20,653 nucleotides of DNA, taken from NCBI GenBank assembly GCA_021793595.1, contig JAJYSL010000063.1, forward strand, positions 1-20,653, in the 5' to 3' direction. The translations under genes were made by a program, and so were the position numbers. Each line of letters starts with the position of its first letter. The first letter of the stretch is position 1. Below the pieces are notes generated by a model that saw only the letters and a program-made list of their open reading frames with translations, was not told where the DNA came from and ran no database searches. Shown in pieces: positions 1-8,200 of the stretch. This stretch comes from Acidobacteriota bacterium (GTDB taxonomy: Bacteria; Acidobacteriota; Terriglobia; Terriglobales; Acidobacteriaceae).

Positions 1-143
1 GGTTTCTCTCCGTGCCGAATCATCACAATGGTCTCGCCGGCAGGAATCGGCGTTTGTGCGGCGAGAAACGGAGAGGAGACACAGGTAGAACTGAACAACA
101 GAAGTGGAAAAAGGAATGGCTTCAGCGATGCCAGGCGTCGCAA
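1..143 (-). CDS. Secreted histidine phosphatase superfamily protein, N-terminal part only
   Basis: This minus-strand frame is too short to be obvious but reads as a real gene start. A TTG codon (143-141) is preceded by AAGGAGGG (154-147) and no ATG or GTG lies in frame before the motif region. The first ~30 residues form a signal peptide: MRRLASLK, then a hydrophobic Phe/Leu stretch, then a cleavage-like FLAAQ. The sequence continues to VMIRHGEK and runs off the window. An RHG motif after a short beta strand is the hallmark of the histidine phosphatase (phosphoglycerate mutase/SixA-like) superfamily, in which that His is phosphorylated. Substrate cannot be told from 47 residues. The product should be periplasmic or exported. 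The gene is divergent from the DUF5666-like gene, with 151 bp between the two starts. Confidence 0.72.
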   Translation of the reverse strand, partial: MRRLASLKPFLFPLLLFSSTCVSSPFLAAQTPIPAGETIVMIRHGEK

Positions 144-294
144 GTTCCCTCCTTGGGTGAAATAGCCGACCCTTTCAAAAAGGTATAGTATGTGCTCGAT
201 TCATGAAACCTTCCAGCGGACATTCCGTCTTCTTCTTTAGAACAGATACGCGTCTGCAGATTGCTTCTGTCATATGCGAGGAGAAAGTTTTTCT
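144..294. other. Divergent intergenic region, promoters not resolved
   Basis: This 151-bp region separates two divergently oriented secreted-protein genes. On the plus strand TATAGT (184-189) is a 5/6 match to a -10 box, but no acceptable -35 lies at 16-18 bp. A small imperfect hairpin (CCTTT-CAA-AAAGG, 171-183) lies next to it without a T run. Both genes must be expressed from here unless they are read from outside, but I cannot assign the promoters with confidence. Confidence 0.3.
147..154 (-). promoter_or_regulatory. Shine-Dalgarno site for the TTG-started phosphatase
   Basis: The minus strand reads AAGGAGGG here, 3-5 nt before the TTG at 143. The match to the anti-SD is near perfect, although the spacing is short. 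It is the main reason for accepting a TTG start. Confidence 0.6.
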
Positions 295-1524
295 ATGGGC
301 TCACTCCGGTTCCTCGGCTCACTTGTCCTGATCGGCGTACTGACTGACGTCGTGCCGCCTACCGCTTGCAGCATCCTGGCCCAACAAACCAGTGCCCAAC
401 CGGCGACCGTAAGTCGCCTGGTGGGGTCGGTCCTTTCGGTGAAAGGTCAATCTCTGACCGTGAAGCCTGATTCTGGCCCCCCAACCACCGTGACTGTCGC
501 CGATTCAGCGCGCGTGCTGGAAACGACGCCGGGCGCAAAAACTATCGCAGGTGCGACGCCCATTCATCTATCGGATTTGGCCGTTGGGGATCGCGTTCTG
601 ATCGCGATACGGCCCGCTCCCGATGGATCCGGCCCAACCGCGACCACGGTGATCGCCATGCGGGAGGCCGATATTGCCAAAGCGCACCAGGCCGAGGAGG
701 CGGACTGGCACCGACGCGGGGTTGGTGGAATCGTGAAATCTGTCGATGCGGCGGCTGGGACGGTGACGATCGCTCATCTGAACACTACCGTGACGATCCA
801 CACCAGTCCCAAGACAGTGATCCGCATGTACGAACCAGGTTCAATCAAGTTCAGCGACACAAAGGTGTCCACTCTGGATCAAATCCAATCTGGCGACCAG
901 CTCCGCGCCCGGGGAGATCGGAGCGCGAACGGCACCGAAATGCAGGCGGAAGAAATTGTTGCCGGGAACTTCCGCAATATTTCGGGCTCCGTAATTTCTA
1001 CCGATCCCGCTTCCAATACGCTGACGGTGAAAGACTTCAAAACGAAGAAGCCAGTGATCATTCAGTTGAATGCCGACTCCCAGCTGCATAAACTCGATCC
1101 CGCGATGGCGCAAGCGATCGCGGCACGCCTGAAGCCAGCGAGCGGCAACCATGAAAAGGGTGCTGCACACGGCGGAGAGGCGGCCCATGCGGGCGCACCA
1201 GCGATGCGATCTGCGACGGCGCAGTCCGGACCGACCCAGGTTTCCACGGGGGCTGGTGCCGGTCGCCACGGTGAGAACATTTCGCAGATGCTGCAGGGCA
1301 CGCCGGTCATTCAACTGTCGGATCTGAAGCATGGCGAGGCGGTGATGATCGTCGCAACGCAGGGAGCGCCCGGCTCACTGACCGCATGTACCTTGCTAGC
1401 TGGCGTGGAGCCGATTCTGAGTGCGTCGCCCTCGGCTGGACAGAATCTGTTCTCTGCCTCCTGGAACCTGGGGGGACAAGGTGGCGGCGCCAGTGGAGGG
1501 GATGCGTCTGGCGGACAGCAATAG
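295..1524 (+). CDS. Secreted protein with three DUF5666-like beta modules
   Basis: I chose ATG 295 over the in-frame ATG 274 because AGGAG (279-283) sits 11 nt before it and it leaves a clean signal peptide (MGSLRFLG, hydrophobic core, SILA-Q cleavage). The 409-residue product has three similar beta-rich modules at about residues 41-122, 142-223 and 229-372. Each has the pattern G-x-V-x-S-V, then LTVK or VTI, then L-x-x-G-D/E. This is the pattern of the DUF5666 family of exported proteins, whose function is unknown. The third module is interrupted at about 266-334 by an Ala/Gly-rich segment with several His residues (GNHEKGAAHGGEAAHAGAP). The C-terminus is a Gly-rich tail (GGQGGGASGGDASGGQQ). 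No catalytic motif is visible. A periplasmic or cell-surface role, perhaps binding, is inference only. It is followed by a 6-bp hairpin and then the pyr cluster. Confidence 0.8.
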   Translation: MGSLRFLGSLVLIGVLTDVVPPTACSILAQQTSAQPATVSRLVGSVLSVKGQSLTVKPDSGPPTTVTVADSARVLETTPGAKTIAGATPIHLSDLAVGDRVLIAIRPAPDGSGPTATTVIAMREADIAKAHQAEEADWHRRGVGGIVKSVDAAAGTVTIAHLNTTVTIHTSPKTVIRMYEPGSIKFSDTKVSTLDQIQSGDQLRARGDRSANGTEMQAEEIVAGNFRNISGSVISTDPASNTLTVKDFKTKKPVIIQLNADSQLHKLDPAMAQAIAARLKPASGNHEKGAAHGGEAAHAGAPAMRSATAQSGPTQVSTGAGAGRHGENISQMLQGTPVIQLSDLKHGEAVMIVATQGAPGSLTACTLLAGVEPILSASPSAGQNLFSASWNLGGQGGGASGGDASGGQQ

Positions 1525-1728
1525 CTTGGCGGTGGTCCGTCTTACAACGGACAGTTACGCGACCAGGAAGCCATAAAAACAGCGCGAACCGCCTCGAACT
1601 GTTTTGAATTCAGCCTTGCCATCACCTGGTTGATCAGGATGTCGTACGCTTGAAACTTCCGATTCCACAATGGCTCTGAAAAACGGAGCAGCGCAGGAAC
1701 TTTTTCCTAAGTCGAGTGATGGTTGCGC
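1525..1728. other. Intergenic region before pyrR
   Basis: Apart from the hairpin at 1535-1552, the stretch holds a 5-bp stem (AGGAA/TTCCT, 1695-1708). I see no PyrR-binding loop or antiterminator/terminator pair of the kind found in front of pyr genes of Bacillus. No plausible gene lies in it. Confidence 0.4.
1535..1552 (+). terminator. Weak hairpin after the DUF5666-like gene
   Basis: GTCCGT (1535-1540) pairs with ACGGAC (1547-1552) across a 6-nt loop, 11 nt after the stop codon. There is no following T run, so it is not a convincing intrinsic terminator. It may be a 3'-end stabilising stem or chance. Confidence 0.3.
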
Positions 1729-1757
1729 TTGTGCGCTGCGAATCGGACTCGTATGAT
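1729..1757 (+). promoter_or_regulatory. Candidate sigma70-type promoter for pyrRBC
   Basis: TTGTGC (1729-1734) and TATGAT (1752-1757) are separated by exactly 17 bp. The -10 matches consensus at 5 of 6 positions and the -35 at 3 of 6. Transcription would begin near 1764. This would put the longest pyrR reading frame start (1716/1719) upstream of the mRNA and favours initiation at 1770, 1791 or 1830. Confidence 0.4.
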
Positions 1758-1790
1758 CAAGCGAAGAAGATGAAAAAAACTGCCAAAGAG

Positions 1791-2354
1791 ATGCAATCTG
1801 CCCCATTGTTGCGGGAAAAGTCCCGCCTGATGTCTTCGTCGGAGATTGAGCGCACTCTGGTGCGACTGGCGCATGAAATCGTCGAGAAAAATAATGGGAC
1901 CGACAAGCTGACTCTGGTCGGAATCCACCGGCGTGGCGTGCCCCTAGCGAAACGGCTGGCGAAGTTGCTGGAGACAATCGAGAATAAGCCGATTGACGTG
2001 GGAACTCTGGATATCGGTTTTTATCGCGACGACCTGACCACCCGCGGACCGCGTCCAGTGGTCGACCCGGGCGATCTCGGATTCGATGTCACAGGTCGCG
2101 ATGTGGTGCTGGTGGACGACGTGCTGTACACCGGCCGGACGGTGCGGGCCGCGCTCGATGCGCTGATCGATCATGGTCGCCCGAAACGAGTGCGGTTGCT
2201 GACGTTGATCGATCGCGGACACCGCGAATTGCCGATCGAGGCGAGCTTTGTCGGACGCACAATTCAAACCACGGACCGTGAAATTATCGAAGTCAAGCTG
2301 GACGAGATTGACGATAGTGAACAGGTATTGCTGATGGAAAGAGTCGACGGATGA
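1791..2354 (+). CDS. pyrR: PyrR: pyrimidine operon regulator / uracil phosphoribosyltransferase
   Basis: PyrR binds UMP/UTP and regulates pyr genes by binding pyr mRNA in Gram-positive bacteria. Many members also convert uracil and PRPP to UMP. The PRPP-binding motif [13 protein letters not shown] is at about residues 105-117 of this form. [13 protein letters not shown] and [11 protein letters not shown] follow, as in Bacillus PyrR. Similarity to the 181-residue Bacillus protein begins only near [10 protein letters not shown], so the open frame from GTG 1716 carries a nonconserved lead. I took ATG 1791 (187 residues) because it fits family length and lies below the candidate promoter. No start here has a good ribosome binding site, and 1716, 1719, 1770 and 1830 remain possible. 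It is first in the cluster, 7 nt before pyrB. No mRNA target site is recognisable, so whether it regulates RNA here is open. Confidence 0.93.
   Translation: MQSAPLLREKSRLMSSSEIERTLVRLAHEIVEKNNGTDKLTLVGIHRRGVPLAKRLAKLLETIENKPIDVGTLDIGFYRDDLTTRGPRPVVDPGDLGFDVTGRDVVLVDDVLYTGRTVRAALDALIDHGRPKRVRLLTLIDRGHRELPIEASFVGRTIQTTDREIIEVKLDEIDDSEQVLLMERVDG
1811..1826 (+). repeat. Perfect 6-bp hairpin inside the pyrR 5' coding region
   Basis: GCGGGA and TCCCGC flank an AAAG loop. It lies 4 nt before the ATG at 1830 and about 20 nt after the ATG at 1791. It could affect start selection or be chance. It carries no T run. Confidence 0.3.
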
Positions 2355-2361
2355 ACCCTGC

Positions 2362-3594
2362 GTGGCCTCTTGTCGCCATCGCAGTCGGATGATGTTGAAC
2401 GGAAGTATGCCAATCAAACGGAAGACGTCGAAAAATAAAGCGAAAACGAAAATGCACGCGGCCGAAACCCCAGGCAACGGAGCGGGCAAAAGCCATTCCT
2501 CCTCGAATCGGCCTCTTCTTACCCTGGAGATTTCTCCGAGCATCTCGTCGCGAAACTCGATCGCGGTGCCGGAGTTCCACGGATCTGTTCCGCAGGGATT
2601 TGTTCATCCGGGTTCATCCATCTCAGTCACCCATTTCACGCTGGAGGATGTCAATCGCATCCTGACGGAGGCGGTGGAAATGGAAGCGATGCCGGCTTCG
2701 CGCCGCGCACTACGCTACGCCAAACGCCGTGTGGCGCTGCTGTTTTATGAGTCGAGCACGCGTACCCGAACGTCGTTTGAACTGGCGGCAAAATCTCTTG
2801 GCGCCGATACGACCCTGGTAAGTTCGCTATCTTCCAGCATTGAAAAAGGCGAATCACTCAAGGATACGGGGATCACGCTGCGATCGCTGGGCGCGGAATG
2901 CATTATTTTGCGGCATCCGAGTTCCGGCGCACCGTACGTGCTGGCACACTTTACCGGTTTGCCGGTTCTGAACGCGGGCGATGGCAGCCACGAACATCCA
3001 TCCCAGGCGCTGCTGGATTTGCGAACCATTCTGGCACACTTGCCGGCGAGCGCGCGGGCAGCGAGCCAGCGAAATCACCTGATCCATGAACGCACGTTGC
3101 AGGGAGTCACAGTCACGATTGTGGGTGACATTCTACATAGTCGAGTGGCACGCTCCAATGCATTGCTGCTACCCCGACTGGGAGCGCGGGTCATCTTCTG
3201 CGGACCGGAGAGCCTATTGCCGGATTATGCCGCGGGCGTTGGGCCCGGAGTAGAGATCGAACGGAGTTTTGATCGCGCCCTACAGCGATCCAACGTCGTG
3301 ATGATGTTGCGCATTCAAAAAGAGCGATTGGCTGGTCTGGAAATAGACCTGCAAGACTATATAGAACAGTATCAGTTACATAAGCAGAGAATGACGGCGT
3401 TGGCGCCGGCGGCGATCATTCTCCATCCCGGCCCGGTAATTCGTGGACTGGAAATCACCAGCGAAATCACGGATGGGCCGAACTCCGTAATCGCGGAACA
3501 GGTGTATCACGGCTCGATCATCCGCATGGCGTTGCTGGCGCGCGCATTGGATGCAAATCCCAAAAGAAATGAACAATCGAGTAAGCATCGATGA
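2362..3594 (+). CDS. pyrB: Aspartate carbamoyltransferase catalytic subunit with long N-terminal extension
   Basis: It condenses carbamoyl phosphate and aspartate to carbamoyl aspartate, the second step of UMP synthesis, in the cytoplasm. From the GTG at 2362 it has 410 residues. The usual enzyme is ~310. The catalytic core starts near residue 85 and holds SSTRTRTSF (carbamoyl phosphate loop, residues 131-139), the KGES lysine (162), GDGSHEHPSQALLDL, GDILHSRVARSN, MLRIQKER and HPGPVIRGLEI, so the site is complete. The first ~84 residues are Lys/Arg/Ser-rich (KRKTSKNKAKTK) and look disordered. Other starts at 2389, 2407 and 2452 would shorten the tail but not remove it. A short insertion (~10 residues) precedes QGVTVTIVGD. 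The stop overlaps the pyrC start as ATGA, indicating translational coupling. No pyrI regulatory subunit is seen. Confidence 0.96.
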   Translation: MASCRHRSRMMLNGSMPIKRKTSKNKAKTKMHAAETPGNGAGKSHSSSNRPLLTLEISPSISSRNSIAVPEFHGSVPQGFVHPGSSISVTHFTLEDVNRILTEAVEMEAMPASRRALRYAKRRVALLFYESSTRTRTSFELAAKSLGADTTLVSSLSSSIEKGESLKDTGITLRSLGAECIILRHPSSGAPYVLAHFTGLPVLNAGDGSHEHPSQALLDLRTILAHLPASARAASQRNHLIHERTLQGVTVTIVGDILHSRVARSNALLLPRLGARVIFCGPESLLPDYAAGVGPGVEIERSFDRALQRSNVVMMLRIQKERLAGLEIDLQDYIEQYQLHKQRMTALAPAAIILHPGPVIRGLEITSEITDGPNSVIAEQVYHGSIIRMALLARALDANPKRNEQSSKHR

Positions 3595-4934
3595 CAGCTA
3601 TGTTGATTCAGGGCGGCCACGTTGTCGATCCTTCCACCGGAATGGATGAAAGACGCGATCTGTATGTGCGCGACGGACGCATCGCCGCCGTGGACATGCC
3701 CGGCAAGCTGACTGCGTTAGCGAAGAAAGAAAAGGCGACCATCGTCAACGCGACCGGCATGGTGGTTGCACCGGGTCTGGTCGACATCCACGTGCACCTG
3801 CGTGAGCCCGGTCAAGCCTATAAAGAGACCATTGAAAGCGGTACTCAGGCTGCAGCGGCCGGTGGGATTACCAGCGTCTGCGCGATGCCAAATACATCGC
3901 CTGTAAACGATTCGCCAGAGGTTACGCGCTGGATGCAGGCATCGGATCGCAAGGCTGTAGTGCGCGTATTTCCCATTGCAGCGGCCACGCTGGGAAGCCG
4001 AGGCGAATCCGTTGCCGATTACAAAGCCCTGCAGGCCGCGGGTGCAGTCGCCGTATCTGACGACGGCAAGCCAATCCTGGAAGACGACGTCATGTTCGAA
4101 TCTCTGGCGCAGGCTGCGCGTGTCGGCCTGCCAGTGATCCAGCATGCGGAGGACACACGGATCACAGAGGGGGCGAGCATGAACGCCGGTGCGCTCTGCT
4201 TCCGCCTGGGGCTGCGCGGCATGTCGGTCGACGCTGAAAGCGGTATTGTGGAACGCGACATTGAATTGCTGTCGCGGCTCCGAAAAAACGACTCTTCCAG
4301 CCGTGCTCATCTGCACGTGGCGCATCTCTCCACGGCAAAAGCCATGGAGGCAGTACGCCGGGCCAAACGCAGCGGACTGCACGTTACTTGCGAAGTGGCG
4401 CCGCATCATTTCGCTTTGACGCAAGCGGCGATCGGCGACTACAACACCGACGCGAAAATGAATCCTCCGTTGCGAAGCGAAGAGGATCGCGCCGCGCTGA
4501 TCAGCGGCATTCTGGACGGAACCGTAGACGCCATCGCCACCGATCATGCGCCCCACGCGCTGCATGAAAAGGAACAGGAATTTGAGCGCGCTCCCAATGG
4601 AATTATCGGACTGGAAACGGCGTTGGGTTTGTCTCTGCTGGTGCTGCATCGTCAGCACCGCATGCCGCTGATGCGGGTACTTGCGCTGCTGAGCAGTCAG
4701 CCTGCGCAGGTGTTGCATTTGAAACACCGCGGCTCACTGGCCGTCGGTTCGTTCGCGGACGTAGTTCTTTTCCGGCCCAACGATGACTGGCAATTCCACG
4801 TGGGTGAATCGAAATCGAAGTCGAGAAATTCTCCGTTCGACGGATCGAAATTGCCGGGCCGCATCCAAATGACGATCAGTGAAGGCCGCATCGTCCACGA
4901 TGCGCGGAACGAGCCTGCTTCGCCGCGCCGCTAA
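3591..4934 (+). CDS. pyrC: Dihydroorotase, type I
   Basis: It closes carbamoyl aspartate to dihydroorotate, the third step of UMP synthesis. The 447-residue sequence has the amidohydrolase fold markers with metal ligands in place: HVHLREPG (H67, H69), VSDDGKP (D157/D158, the bridging aspartate region of type I enzymes that lack a carboxylated lysine), QHAED (H185), HVAHLST (H245) and ATDHAPH (D318, catalytic base). PHHF, NTDAKMNPPLR and GIIGLETALGL are also family segments. All ligands are present, so this is the active enzyme rather than a noncatalytic PyrC-like partner of PyrB. The ATG overlaps the pyrB stop by 4 nt. A second ATG at 3600 is possible. Type I dihydroorotases often form complexes with aspartate carbamoyltransferase, which fits the coupling. 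Confidence 0.97.
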   Translation: MTAMLIQGGHVVDPSTGMDERRDLYVRDGRIAAVDMPGKLTALAKKEKATIVNATGMVVAPGLVDIHVHLREPGQAYKETIESGTQAAAAGGITSVCAMPNTSPVNDSPEVTRWMQASDRKAVVRVFPIAAATLGSRGESVADYKALQAAGAVAVSDDGKPILEDDVMFESLAQAARVGLPVIQHAEDTRITEGASMNAGALCFRLGLRGMSVDAESGIVERDIELLSRLRKNDSSSRAHLHVAHLSTAKAMEAVRRAKRSGLHVTCEVAPHHFALTQAAIGDYNTDAKMNPPLRSEEDRAALISGILDGTVDAIATDHAPHALHEKEQEFERAPNGIIGLETALGLSLLVLHRQHRMPLMRVLALLSSQPAQVLHLKHRGSLAVGSFADVVLFRPNDDWQFHVGESKSKSRNSPFDGSKLPGRIQMTISEGRIVHDARNEPASPRR

Positions 4935-5102
4935 CCCCGACAAAAACCCGCCAAACAAACGCATAATCGAGAACAACGGGGATCGAGCCACGCGCAGATC
5001 ATTCTTTTCTTGATGCACTGGCGACATTCCACCGCATCATCCTGCCAATCGCGATTGCGGTGCTCGCCGGCCTCGCGAATCGGACAAACTCGTCCTATTT
5101 CG
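4935..5102. other. Intergenic region between pyrC and the TonB receptor
   Basis: No convincing gene or intrinsic terminator is seen. CCCCG after the pyrC stop could pair with CGGGG near 4976 only over a ~35-nt loop. CCGACA (4937-4942) and CATAAT (4962-4967) resemble promoter elements but are 19 bp apart and have no gene close downstream. Confidence 0.35.
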
Positions 5103-5134
5103 TATTGCTATAATCGACTATATTGCATTAATCG
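5103..5134 (+). repeat. Tandem 14-nt repeat over the promoter, possible operator
   Basis: TATTGCTATAATCG (5103-5116) and TATTGCATTAATCG (5121-5134) match at 12 of 14 positions with an 18-bp period. The first copy contains the -10 box and the second starts at the predicted transcription start. A repressor or activator bound to both would directly control initiation. The binding protein is unknown. Confidence 0.45.
5106..5114 (+). promoter_or_regulatory. Extended -10 promoter of the TonB-dependent receptor gene
   Basis: TGC followed by TATAAT gives a perfect TGn-TATAAT extended -10 element, which does not need a strong -35, and none is found at 17 bp. Transcription would start near 5121, leaving a leader of about 95 nt before the ATG at 5216. 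The element is embedded in the tandem repeat at 5103-5134. Confidence 0.55.
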
Positions 5135-5202
5135 TATATTTTCGCTACCCGTTGAACGCCGTTTGAATTCCACAACATGTCTCTTTCCATCTTTAACCGT
5201 CG

Positions 5203-5208
5203 AAGGAG
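5203..5208 (+). promoter_or_regulatory. Shine-Dalgarno site fixing the TonB receptor start
   Basis: AAGGAG lies 7 nt before the ATG at 5216. The in-frame ATG at 5177 has no such site, so the first 13 residues of the longer frame are not expected to be made. Confidence 0.75.
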
Positions 5209-5215
5209 AGCTGTA

Positions 5216-8200
5216 ATGGAGGCTGCCTCGCAGATAGCGCCGGCTGTTTCTCTCGAGAAAACCGGGTTTATTGCGAGATGGATGGTTCGAGCTTTCGGCC
5301 TGCTGATCCTGGCGCTCCTTTGTCCCCTTCCTGGTCGTGCGCAAGTGACGGCATCTCTGTCAGGAACGATCACGGATCCATCGGGGGCGGCGGTGTCCGG
5401 CGCAACGGTCACGGCACGAGATGTCAACACAGAAGCGTTGCGCAGCGACGTGACAAATGCAAAGGGCCGCTATCAGATTTTTGCTTTGGCTGTGGGGGAA
5501 TACGAGATTGACGTCAAGAAATCCGGATTCGTCGAAGCCATTCGAGCCGGCATCCATCTGGCTGTGGGCCAGGCAGCGGCGGTCGATGTTCAACTGCGCG
5601 TCGGCAACGTCAATCAGCAGGTGGTGGTTCACGCAGACGTTCCGCTGGTGAATGTCAACCCGGGAGACATCTCCGGATTAGTCGGAGAGCAGCAGATTCA
5701 GAATTTGCCGCTGAACGGCCGGAGCTATGACGAATTGCTGACGCTAAATCCCGGCATCGTCAATTTCACATCGGAAAAGACAGGAGGGGTGGGTGTATCC
5801 AACTCCACGGTGGGCAATAATTTTGCGACTTCCGGAAATCGGCCGCAGCAAAATCTTTTCCTGCTGAACGGCGTGGAATTTTCTGGCGCCGCGGAGAACA
5901 ACATGCAGCCCGGCGGAGTTAGCCAGCAACTGCTTGGCGTCGATGCTGTGCGCCAATTCAACGTACTGCGTGACTCCTACGGCGCGGAGTACGGGAAGAG
6001 ACCTGGGGCTCAGGTGCTGATTGTTACCCGCTCGGGGACGAACCAGGTGCATGGAAGTGTCTACGAATTTCTGCGGAACAATGCCTTCGATGCGCCCAAC
6101 TACTTCGATCAAGGGTCGGCTCCGCCATTCCAGCGCAACCAATTCGGAGGCGCGGTGGGAGGGCCGCTCCAGAGGAAGAAGACATTTCTTTTCGGCAACT
6201 ATGAGGGGCTGCGTCAACACCTGCACCAGACCGGAGTAGACTTGGTTCCCGACGCGAACGCGCGACAGGGATTGTTGCCGTGCAAGCTGGTCACGCCGGC
6301 ACCGAGCCCGTGCCCTCCTTCGGGATTGGTCGACGTTGGCCTCGCTCCCGGAGTTGCGCCTCTGTTTGCGCTGTGGCCGACGCCCACCCCGAATGCTCCC
6401 GATTACGGCGGAATCGCCGTGGCCTATAACAATCCGTTGCAAACCATTCGAGACGACTTTGGCACGATTCGCCTCGATCGCACTTTTTCCCAGAACGACA
6501 CATTCAGTTCGGTCTACACCATTGACGACAGCGCAGATGTGACCCCTACCAGCACCAATCTGTACAGCACCGACCTGGAAGGATTGCGCGAGCAGGTTCT
6601 GAGCCTCGACGAGATTCGCGTGTTTACGCCAAGGCTGCTGAACACGGCCCGTGCCGGCTTTACTCGTGCCAGCTATTTTTTTACCGGCGAACCGACGCCA
6701 GGAACTGCGGCCGCAAACCTGCCCGGATTTGTCGACGGCCATCCAGTCGGCGCCGTTGTGGTGGGCGGCAGCGCGGCAGCAAATTCCGCGGCGCAGGTGA
6801 GCCTGGCAGGAAGCAACATCGGCAGCAATCTTCACATTACGCGCAACCTGTTTACCTACGAGGACCGGGTCACCTGGACCAAGGGACGACATGAATTCAG
6901 TTTTGGCGGATGGTTTCAAAGGCTTCAATCCAACGAGGATCTGGCGCTAAGCCAGTATGGGCAGGCCACGTTTACAGGGTTGCAGCAATTTCTCAGCGGA
7001 TCCATCGGAACATTCCTGTATGATCCCGCGCCCACTGAGATGAATTGGCGGTCGTGGCTGGGGGCGCTGTATGCGCAGGATGTGATTCGGGTGACGCCGA
7101 AGTTGATGCTTTCGCTGGGATTTCGCGATGAATTTACAACTGGCTGGAATGAAGCTCATGGCCGCGCCGCCAACTTCGTGTTTGTAAACAACGTCATTCA
7201 AACCCAGCCACGAATTGCTGACTCCGCGTTCACCGTGAACAACGCAAAATTTCTGCCGCAGCCGCGAATTGGGCTTGCATGGACCCCCTTTGGTTACGGA
7301 ACGGTCCTGCGAGCTGGCTTCGGAATGTACAACGATCTGCAGGACGCACTCGGGTATCGGATGGACCAGAACGCTCCATTTAATCCCTCCTATGGAATTT
7401 CGGCGCTGCCAGTGTCTGACCTGCCCTTGCCAATATCCCCGGTACCGGCGAAGGCAAAGGTATTGCCCGCTGGTGTTCAGCCAGATATGAAGACGCCGAC
7501 CTTAATCTCCTACAGCCTAGGGATTGAACAGGAGCTCTCTGCCAACACGGTTCTGCGATTGGGCTATGTTGGTTCGCATGGGTATCACGAGATCGTGAGC
7601 CTGGACGACAACGAGCCGACACCGACGGTGTGTCCGGGCTCGCGCTGCCCGATCAATTATCCAGCCAATTTTCCAGCTCCGCTGGCGGACGCAACCATTC
7701 CGGCAGGAACCTACTACATTCCTGCCGGAACGCCTCTAGCGAACCCAGTTCTGGGCGCGGCGTGGTCATGGTTTTCGGTGGGAACCAGTTCCTATAATGC
7801 GCTGCAGGCAGATCTAACTCATCGATACAGCAATGGGCTTGCGCTGCGCGGCGTCTATACGTGGTCGAAGGCGCTGGATGACGGCGATTCACTGAACGCC
7901 ACCACCGCCGGCAATGCTCCGGGACTGGTGTCAAACCCGTTTGACCTGCGAGCTGATCGAGGACTTGCGACCTACGATGTGAGAAACCTAGGCGTCATCA
8001 GCGCGACCTACGATCTGCCTTTTGGATATGGCAACCGGTACTTGAGGCACGCTTCTGGAATTCAAAACACACTCTTCGGCGGGTGGACTGCGAACTCGAT
8101 CATGACATTGCAGTCGGGTTTCCCCTTCACGCCACAACTGAGCTACAACCCGTCGAACAATGGAGATACAAAGAATCCGGTGCGCCCGTTCGTCAATCCC

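Noticed and set aside
3717..4727. 336-codon open frame on the minus strand inside pyrC
   Set aside because: Antisense to an intact dihydroorotase with all catalytic residues. No domain or ribosome binding site is seen.
5010..5216. Possible small plus-strand gene before the TonB receptor
   Set aside because: The frame runs through the promoter and repeat region, is Cys/Ser/Arg-rich and has no ribosome binding site or similarity.
5744..6928. 394-codon open frame on the minus strand inside the TonB receptor gene
   Set aside because: It is an antisense frame of a well-supported gene, has no recognisable motif and is Arg-rich as expected for a GC-rich shadow frame.
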